Of a DNA stretch of 64,000 nt, positions 56,481 to 64,000 are shown piece by piece. The stretch is from Fratercula arctica (taxonomy: Eukaryota > Chordata > Aves > Charadriiformes > Alcidae), in assembly GCA_947846985.1 (NCBI GenBank), contig CANTUZ010000014.1, positions 5,193,669 to 5,257,668 on the forward strand. Direction: 5' to 3'. Position numbers and translations under genes: made by a program. The first letter of the stretch is position 1, and the number at the start of each line of letters is the position of its first letter. The notes beneath the pieces were generated by a model that was given only the letters and a program-made list of their open reading frames with translations, had not been told where the DNA came from and ran no database searches.

Positions 56481-58560
56481 ATTCAAGCCAAATGACACAA
56501 AAGCAATATCCCCAGCAGCACCTCACACCCCAACACAAAACGTAGTTTCTAAAGGGCTCATTTTACCCCAAAATTGCTTTTTACCAGCAGTTTTGAGCAC
56601 TGGGCACCGCTAGGTTTACCCACAGTGTCATCCCCAATCAAGGCAGGTTCATTAATGAGCACTAACGAAGCAGCCCCTCTGCACCCCAACTTGCTCCTGG
56701 GACCATCCCAAACACTGCACCAAAACCCACCATTTTCAGGCTCTGGATCCCTTTCAGCCCCTTCCAAGTGCTTCAGACCACGAAAATTCAGCCTTTTAGG
56801 CTTTTTTTTAAAGCAAGATCAGGAGTAACGGTGGCTGAGGTGAATATGCAAATCAGCTGCTGTGCACTTTTTGCAGAATAACGAGGGCTTCATCCCCAGG
56901 GAAGCCTCAGGTTGGGAGTAACCATGCTGACCCGATTTTCTCCACCTACTTACTATTTTAAGTAATTTTAGGACGAAAAAAATAGATATTAACAGAAAAA
57001 AAAAAAGCCTCACATTTTGATAAACTCAGGTTTAACTCATTTTTAGTCTTTTGTGCCACAGGAATGGTAGAGAAATTCCCTCCTCCAGCCCCAAACCAGA
57101 GAAATAAGATGCTGTCTGGTTTGCCCAACAAGAAAAAATACTAAGTTTTCTTTTTAATTTATTTTTTTTCTTAAATTAATGTTGTCTAGTAAGATTTAAG
57201 GTGCTGAATTTTGCCTCCTGCTGGGATACTTGGTTAAAAAAAAAACTAAGGGAGACTTGGTTAAAAAACACCACTAAGGGAGACTTGGTTAAAAAAAAAA
57301 CTAAGGGAGACTTGGTTAAAAAAAAAACTAAGGGAGACTTGGTTAAAAAACACCACTAAGGGAGACTTGGTTAAAAAAAACACTAAGGGAGACTTGGTTA
57401 AAAAAAACACTAAGGGAGACTTGGTTAAAAAAAACACTAAGGGAGACTTGGTTAAAAAAAACACTAAGGGAGACTTGGTTAAAAAAAAAACTAAGGGAGA
57501 CTTGGTTAAAAAAAAAACTAAGGGAGACTTGGTTAAAAAAAAAACTAAGGGAGACTTGGTTAAAAAAAAAACTAAGGGAGACTTGGTTAAAAAAAAACTA
57601 AGGGAGACTTGGTTAAAAAAAAAACTAAGGGATACTTTAACCATGGGAGCGCCAGTCTTTAAAGGATTTGAAGGATATTTTTATACCAGCTACAGGGCTC
57701 AGACACTGAAAATGATCAAAAAAACCCACAACCCAATAAAACAAGCAATTTAGAGTTAGAATAACTCTTGTCTCAGTCAAATGGGTAATAAAGAAAACAG
57801 ATTTACCACCCAAGATCTAAATCCACACTTATCTTCGATAAAAAAAAAAAAGACAAAACCCACCTTGTTTTTGCAGGTTTTATTATTGCCATCACCACAG
57901 GGAGAAGGGACACATCTCTCCCCCACTGCTGCTCAACAACCACCCCAAAAATTATTGGCAAAACACTAAAATCCTTTTTTATTTCTTATTTCAGGGCACT
58001 TTGGGAGGATTACTATCACCAGCCACCAAGGCACATTGCGGTAGTTTCCTCACAAACCATGAGAAACGATAAAAAAAAGAGCATTTTTACTCCCATTTTA
58101 GTGCATCCTCCTGTTCAAAACAGTTTGTTTGTGCTCAGGGGTACCAAAATTTGTTTTCAATGAGGTAAGAGGGGTGTAATTCTCCTCTCCCTCCTCACAG
58201 GATTTTCTTTTTTTTTTTTTTTTTAAGAAGAACATTTAAAGGGCTGCACTTGCCTCCTCTCCTTTGATCCCAAGGAAGCACTTAAAGGACACAGTAACTG
58301 GGGACAGCAGAGCTCCCAGAGCTTGAAATCCCCCCTCCACATTCCCCTACACCACCTCGTCCCCCACCACAACAGATAAGGGGCACCATGCCACGCTGTC
58401 CCCCTCACGTATCACGGAGAAAAGGGAAAATTAAAAGGATTTACAGAGTTGTTTTCACCTCACGGAACTAGGGTTGCCTCCACTCAGCAAACAAGGTGGA
58501 AGGGGGTAATTTTTACCTCATGGCGCCCCTTTTTTCCACACACACCCCCCAAACGGGGGC
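56481..58560. other. SPDYC upstream / intergenic sequence
   Basis: No coding exon is recognised. The sequence is comparatively AT-rich and mostly unique, except for the 27-bp tandem array at 57225-57640 and a T run near 58208-58224. Confidence 0.5.
57225..57640. repeat. 27-bp tandem repeat, about 15 copies
   Basis: AAGGGAGACTTGGTTAAAAA plus AAAAACT repeated head to tail. The only variation is the length of the A-run and a CACCACT variant in two copies. The near identity implies recent expansion. It gives spurious LVKKNTKGD-type frames. Confidence 0.95.
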
Positions 58561-59715
58561 GGGGGGGGGGCGCAGCAGAGAAATCCCCTCAGAGAGCGAC
58601 GGCGACGCCCAACCGCTTTTCCCGCCTTTTTCCTCTCACCTGAGCAGCGCGCGCGGGGAGGGGCTGCACGGGCATCGCGGGCGAGGAACCAACTTGACCC
58701 CGCCCCTGCCGCCCGCCTCGTCTCTTATAGGCCGCGTGGCCGCGGCGCCAGCCAATCAGAAGGCGGAGAAGGAAGAGGCGGGCTCCTCTCCCTCCTCCGC
58801 CCTCACGCGCCGCTGCCTGTCAAAGGCTGGGAGGCGGGACGGTGGGCGACGTTAGCCAATCAGAGGCGCGGAGCAGCCGGAGGAGGCGTCACTGATAGGC
58901 TGGGCTCTGTGAGGGGGGCAGGTGTGAAGGGTGGGGTGGAGGCACGGCGTGCGTTAGTCCCCGCGGGGCTGGGTGAGGCGGTTGGGCGGTTTCTGCGGGA
59001 AAAAGGGGTAGGAAAAGGGCTGTGAAGAACCTAGAGGGGACGCAAAGCCATCGAGTGTGATGTGAGGTATGAAAAAAGGGCAAAAAAAGGTAAATCCGTC
59101 CCAATTTGGGTCTCCACAGGAGGCTGGGGCAGACTGGGGGCCTGCCTCCAGCCCGCGAAGGGAGGAGCGGGGGGTTATTTCCCCCGCCAAGGCCGCGCCG
59201 TGAGGGGAGCTGGGAGGGCTGAGGCCGGGCGCAACTTGTCGCCCCTCCCGCCCCGACCTTAGCAACAGCCGCAGATTAACCGGCGCCGCGCGGAGGATTT
59301 TTCTGATTGGCCGAGCGCCGCGCGGTCTGACCAATGAGAGCGAGACACGGGACCCTTGGCGTTCCCGCCCACCCCAGCTCCGGCTGCGGGGCAGCTCGGG
59401 CCGTACCAAGTATGGGCCTGTCGGGAGGGGAGCCCGACGGGTTTGGGGGGGGTTCGTGGGCCCCCCCGCGGGCGGCGTGGGGGGGTAGACGGGGAAGGGG
59501 GACTCTCAGCATCACCGTCGGGAGGAGCCGTTATGGGGGGGCGGGGTGGGGGGGGCGAGCAGCGGGGAAGTGACCTCCACGGGTTTCACCCCCCCGGGCA
59601 GCGGATGGTGCAGCCCTGGGCGGAAGTGAGGTGTCGCGCGCTGAAGCGCTTCCGGTGGGGGAGCGGTCTGAGGCGGGGGGGGGGGAAGCCGTGGCGGCGG
59701 CGGGGCTCGATCCGA
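58560..59715 (+). promoter_or_regulatory. SYVN1: CpG island and SYVN1 promoter with CCAAT and ETS sites
   Basis: CpG-dense block with four CCAAT boxes (58752-58756, 58856-58860, 59331-59335 on plus; 59306-59310 inverted). Two ETS/GABP-type sites face each other at 59631-59637 (CGGAAGT) and 59649-59656 (CTTCCGGT). A GTGAGTG donor after 59715 probably ends the non-coding exon 1 of SYVN1. GABP-type ETS sites are reported for the mammalian synoviolin promoter. No perfect ER-stress element (CCAAT-N9-CCACG) was found. The island could also serve an upstream SPDYC exon. Confidence 0.6.
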
Positions 59716-59929
59716 GTGAGTGCGGGGGCGGCGGCGACACTGGGGCCTGAGAGAGGGGACAGCAGCGGGGAGGCTTGGGGCGGGGCCGGAGAGAAAGGGG
59801 GAGCCCGGGGGGACGTGGAGGGAGCGGTGACATGTTGGGCCTCTGGTGGAGTAGGGAGCGTAAGGGGTGGGGGAGGCGCCGATATGGGGGGGGGCGTCTG
59901 GTGGTGGGGAAACGTGTATGTGAGGGCAC

Positions 59930-60680
59930 CTAGAGGGCTGGAGGAGGACACACAGGGACATGGAGGGGAGCCTGGAGGATGGGGGCATGTGAGGGGGGTC
60001 TTGGAGGGATCGGGGGTTTGGGGGCACTTGAAGGGGCAGGGGTTTGGGGGGGCCCTTGGGGACTGGGGTGGGGGGACCCAAGTGACTTGAGAGGGGAACG
60101 GGACATGAGGGGCATGAAAGCTGGGGCCCGAGGGTGGACAGGGCATGGGGGGGCTGGGTTGTGGGGGGGACATGGGGGACACTGGAGGTCTGGGAGACAG
60201 AGGTAGGGTTGTTGGGGACACCTGGGGGGTGGGGGATGTGACGGGGGACGCAGGGATTGGGGCCTGCAGTGGGGCAGAGTGTGGGGTCTGTGGTTTGAGA
60301 GGTGACAGGGGACTTGGGGGGGGACAAGAGACATGAGGAGGGATGTGGGGGCACCAAGTGGGACAGGGGGGAGTTGGGGGGCCATTGGGGGGGTAGGAGT
60401 CGGGGGGGGGGGGGGCAGGCTAGAGGATGGGTGGATTGACTGTCACCTGAGAGGGTGGGTAGGGGTGGGATGGACATGAGGGGGACAACAGAGAGGTGCT
60501 AGGGGGGTGTCTGGCCCCCACTGCAGAGAGGGAGGGGACGTGGGGACAAGGAGGTGGGGAGAGATGGGGACAGGGAGGTGGCACTTGGGGGAGAGCTGGA
60601 GATGGGGACAAGCAGGTGGCATTTGGGAGGAAGAGTTGGGGATGAGGAGGTGACATCTGGAGACATGGGAGAAGGGATGT
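59930..60680. repeat. GGGGACA-rich degenerate repeat in SYVN1 intron 1
   Basis: Loosely repeated GGGGACATGGGGG, GGAGGTGGGGAGA and ACTTGGGGGGG units, strongly G-rich on plus (the SYVN1 sense strand). It opens long proline-rich minus-strand frames that are not genes. Confidence 0.7.
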
Positions 60681-61030
60681 GGGGATGTGTCAGCTGGTGG
60701 CGCTGAGTATGTAGGACATGGGCTGGTGCCGTTGCTAGGAGGCACCAGCTCTCTTTGGGGCAGAAAAGCTCTCTTTGACACTGCAGGTTTTTCACTACTT
60801 GCAGTAGTCATTAGCGGGTTAAAAAAACTTGTTGTCTGCATCGTTAGTTTTAGGGTCTTGTTTTCCTCTTGCGCTCAGAAACTACCCCAAAAAGGGCTTT
60901 GCATCCTGAGGATGTGAGAGTGGCCAATTAATCCTCAATTTTACACTAAGTGGTGGTGAGTTTTTAGCAAAAATCCCCTTTTTTTGGCGCAATTTGATGG
61001 GTTTCTAATCTGGCAGGCTGAGCCAGGGAG

Positions 61031-63443
61031 ATGCTCTGCACGGCGGTGGTGATGGCGGGGAGCCTGGCACTGACGACGGCGGTGGTGGCTCACGCCTATT
61101 ACCTGAAGCACCAGTTCTATCCCACCGTGGTTTATCTTACCAAATCCAGTCCCAGCATGGCCGTAAGTACCCAGTTAATTTATTAGCGGTGGGTAATTAA
61201 TATGCATGGCTGGAGGCAGGGGGGTAACTGAGCCTCCCAGCTCACACGGCAGCTTCGTGGTGTGGCGCGAGGGGTGGGAGCTCTCAGTGCGGCCCACTTC
61301 TGCTTTCGGCAACCGAAATGGGTCGTTTTCTGTTTAACGGTGCGCGCCAAAAATCCCTGGGGAGAGGTGCACGGGGAGGGTGGGAAGACGCCGCTGCCTC
61401 CTCCTGCCTGCACGGGAGCCCTCGGGAAGCCCCAAAACAGGGTTGAGGCCGAGCCGGTATCCAATCGCCGTCTCCTCCATCCCCTGGGACCCAAATTTGT
61501 GCCGCCAAACCTTCCTCTGCATCTGCTTGTCACTGAAACAAGTTTTGGCTGCGCCGGGGCTTCTTCCCCATCACCTCCTTCCCCTCTTCGTTTTTCTCCC
61601 CGCAGGTTCTCTACATCCAGGCCTTCGTGTTGGTTTTCCTCCTGGGTAAATTTATGGGCAAGGTGTTTTTTGGGCAGCTGCGGGCAGCGGAGATGGAGGT
61701 GAGCGATGGCGGCGAACGGTTTAAATTTGGTGGTGGGGACGGGCGGATCTGGTGCTGGTGCTGGAGGCGGCATCGATGCTGCTGGGGGGGTTAAAGCCTG
61801 CAGGGACATGCAGGTACTGAGCGGTTCGGGGGGAATTTTGAAATCTGAGAGGCCTTTGGTGCCATTTTGGGGGGGATTTTGAACCCTGAGAAGCCTTGGG
61901 ACACATTTTTGGGGGGAGATTTTGAAGCCTTTCGCACCATTTGGAGAGAATTTTGAACCCTGAGAGGCCTTTGGTGCCCTTTGGGGTGATTTTGAACCCC
62001 AAGAGGCTTTCGGCACCCTTTTGGGGGGGAATTGTGAATGTTGAGAGACTTTTCACACCATTTTGGGGGGGGTGATTTTGAACCCTGAGAGGCCTTTTGT
62101 GACGTTTTGCGTTCAAAAATGGGGGGTGAAGGCTGGGGGAAAGCCCCCCCCCCCCCCTCACGGCCTCCCCCTCTCCCGCAGCACCTACTGGAGCGGTCGT
62201 GGTACGCCGTGACAGAGACCTGCCTGGCCTTCACCGTCTTCAGGGACGACTTCAGCCCTCGCTTCGTCGCCCTTTTCACCCTCCTCCTCTTCCTCAAGTG
62301 TTTCCACTGGTTGGCTGAAGACCGGGTGGACTTTGTGAGTGCCGGCTGGTGAGAAAACGGGCATTAAAAAGCCTTTTTTTGGGAAAACCTGAACCCTTTC
62401 ACCACCTCTTTTGCAGATGGAAAGGAGCCCCAACATCTCCTGGCTTTTCCACTTCCGTATCGTCTGTGAGTGTTTTGCTTTTCTCCACCCTGGGCCGGAT
62501 CCTGCCCGGCCGTGGGCAGTTTGCTGTTTGGCACGTTGCCAGCGGCTGGTCAGGAAAGATAATTTTGGCAACGTGTTTGCATACACGAGTGGGGAAGAAC
62601 CTGGTGCAGCCGAGCGTGCGACCGTCGGCGCTCGATAAACCTTATCAGGGCAGCCTCGTTAACGAGGGAGCGTTAATGGGGCTACGGAGGGAGCGGGATG
62701 GGGGTGCTGGGGGTTTATCTGGCTTTGCCGGGGGGGAAAAAGATGGAGCCGGATCTAAGGCAAAATCTATTCCTGCTTCTGGAGAAGGAGATTTTTTTAG
62801 GGATGTGAAAATCATCTTTTGAAGGAATTGGAGGGGTTTCGGTGAGACACAAGGACACAAGACGTGGCTTGAAGCAGAGAGGGCTTCAAATGAGACAACC
62901 TCGTTACCGGGATGTGTTAATTCAGCCCTTCGTTAGTGCAGAGCCGTTTAGTCCCTCCCTGGGATCAGCGCTTCTCGAGGGTCCCGTGTTTTGGGGTGTG
63001 ACCCATGGAGCTTTAGTTTTTGGAGGTCTCCCCCCACCTTGAGGCTCGTTATCTCCTTTCCTCGTTATCCCCTCATCCTGATTCCTTTCCCCTGCTGCAG
63101 CCCTGATGTTCCTCCTGGGAATCCTGGATTTCCTCTTTGTTAACCACGCGTACCACAGCATTCTCACGCGAGGAGCCTCCGTCCAGCTCGTCTTCGGCTT
63201 TGAGGTAGGAGATGGTTTCCCCTTGGGGACGGACAGATCTCCGTGTCCACCCCCGGGACGGACAAACGGCTCTTCGTCTGGTTCCTCACACCCTACCACG
63301 CTCTTCCTCCCCGCAGTACGCCATCCTCATGACCATGGTGCTCACCATCTTCATCAAGTATGTTCTGCACTCCATCGACCTGCAGAATGAGAACCCTTGG
63401 GACAGCAAGGCCGTCTACATGCTGTACACGGAGCTGTTCACGG
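61031..63443 (+). CDS. SYVN1: SYVN1 (HRD1/synoviolin), ER-resident E3 ubiquitin ligase, 5' part
   Basis: Membrane E3 ligase of ER-associated degradation that retrotranslocates and ubiquitinates misfolded proteins. Exons in the window: 61031-61162, 61606-61698, 62182-62334, 62417-62465, 63101-63204, 63317-63443. They join in frame to residues 1-219 plus one base; the exon containing the ATG starts at 61017. The protein begins MLCTAVVMAGSLALTTAVVA and continues HAYYLKHQFYPTVVYLTKSS, followed by hydrophobic segments AVLYIQAFVLVFLLG, FVALFTLLLFLKCFHWLAED, LMFLLGILDFLFVNHAYHSI and YAILMTMVLTIFIKYVLHSI, i.e. the multi-span membrane domain. It is nearly identical to the mammalian protein as I remember it. 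The cytosolic RING-H2 and proline-rich tail lie beyond the window. It is transcribed away from SPDYC, as in human. Confidence 0.96.
61815..62110. repeat. minisatellite in SYVN1 intron 3
   Basis: About seven copies of a unit near 45 bp: TTTTGGGGGGGATTTTGAAC, CCTGAGAGGCCTTTGGTGCC. TTTTGGGG is on the sense strand. It ends just before the exon 4 acceptor region. Confidence 0.9.
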
Positions 63444-63589
63444 GTATGTTGTCCTTTTTCCCCCCCTTTTTTCTTCTCAACCCCACCCAATTTTGGGGCT
63501 TGGGGGGGCTTTCCCATCTGGGCGTGGCCCGATAAAGCTTGATACATCGTTAGGAAGCTCAATTAGTCATCGGTCAACCAAGACATGAA

Positions 63590-64000
63590 GTCTAGGTGGT
63601 GCTCCTGAAGGTCTGATCCATCTTTGTTAATGATCTGAGTGACCTCAGCGGCTTTGTTGGTGACGCCAAATGACGAGGAGTTGGCTGAGGCTCCACAGGG
63701 TCCTGCCACCATCCAGAGGGACCTGGAGGTTCACGAGGTTCAACGAAGGGATGGGCCAAGTCCAGCAACCCCTGGCACCAATGTGTGCTGGGCAGTGGTT
63801 CAGCTGGGGGTTCTGATGGACACCAGATGGAGCACAAGCCAACAGCGAAGGCCAGTGGTGTCCTGGGAGGGTTTCCAGCAGGTTCAGGGAGGTGATTAAG
63901 GGGTGGTGAGGCCACTTCTGGAGACCTGAGTCCACTTCTGGGCTCCCCAGTCCAAGAGAGACTGGGGCATACTGGAGAATGTCCAACAAAGGGCTACCAA
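63590..64000 (+). mobile_element. CR1-type LINE fragment in SYVN1 intron, cut by the window end
   Basis: A diverged CR1 3' segment with TTTGTTAATGATCTGAGTGA, GCCACCATCCAGAGGGACCT, GGAGGTTCACGAGGTTCAAC and CACTTCTGGGCTCCCCAGTC. It covers the same internal region as 34900-35340 but is a different, older copy. It is in sense orientation with SYVN1. The left edge is approximate. Confidence 0.85.

Noticed and set aside
57261..57753. KSPLVFFLT and DLVKKNTKG repeat frames
   Set aside because: Direct translation of the 27-bp tandem array.
59512..60477. 321-codon proline-rich minus-strand frame and overlapping frames
   Set aside because: Antisense of G-rich repeats in SYVN1 exon 1/intron 1; low complexity, no domain.

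Overview
The window is vertebrate nuclear DNA, most likely from a bird. The genes are split by GT-AG introns, two CR1-type LINE fragments (the typical avian retrotransposon) are present, and the sequence is GC-rich, CpG-rich and packed with minisatellites and long homopolymers, as on avian microchromosomes. Nothing prokaryotic or viral was seen.

Layout: the 3' end of an SLC22 organic-anion-transporter-type gene (+, 740-3333); DPF2 complete (-, 5815-21119, 11 coding exons, 391 aa); CDC42EP2 complete as a single coding exon (-, 25492-26199, 235 aa); POLA2 complete (-, 33837-43975, 18 exons, 604 aa); CAPN1 complete (-, 45127-50545, 21 coding exons, 715 aa); SPDYC (-, 54090-55645, five exons, N-terminus uncertain); and the 5' part of SYVN1 (+, 61031-63443, residues 1-219, continuing beyond the window). 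Exon boundaries were read by hand. For the complete genes DPF2, POLA2 and CAPN1 the exon lengths sum to an intact frame from ATG to stop, with a plausible GT donor and AG acceptor at each junction.

The order and orientation DPF2-CDC42EP2-POLA2-CAPN1-SPDYC-SYVN1 is that of human 11q13.1, inverted. The exception is the SLC22 gene: in human an SLC22 pseudogene lies between CAPN1 and POLA2, while here an SLC22 gene lies beyond DPF2 and converges on it. The genes share no single pathway. They cover chromatin remodelling (DPF2), Cdc42 effector signalling (CDC42EP2), replication priming (POLA2), calcium-dependent proteolysis (CAPN1), CDK activation (SPDYC), ER-associated degradation (SYVN1) and anion transport (SLC22).

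The most unusual content is non-coding. Nearly every gene carries intronic or flanking minisatellites, and many of them share a TTTTGGGG core whose G-rich strand is usually the RNA-sense strand. Other points of interest are a CR1 ending about 17 bp from a POLA2 splice donor, a paired E2F-like element at the POLA2 promoter, a 12-bp micro-exon in CAPN1, a YY1-type element over the DPF2 start codon, and a scattered TAACGAG/CTCGTTA motif. I found no convincing undescribed gene system.
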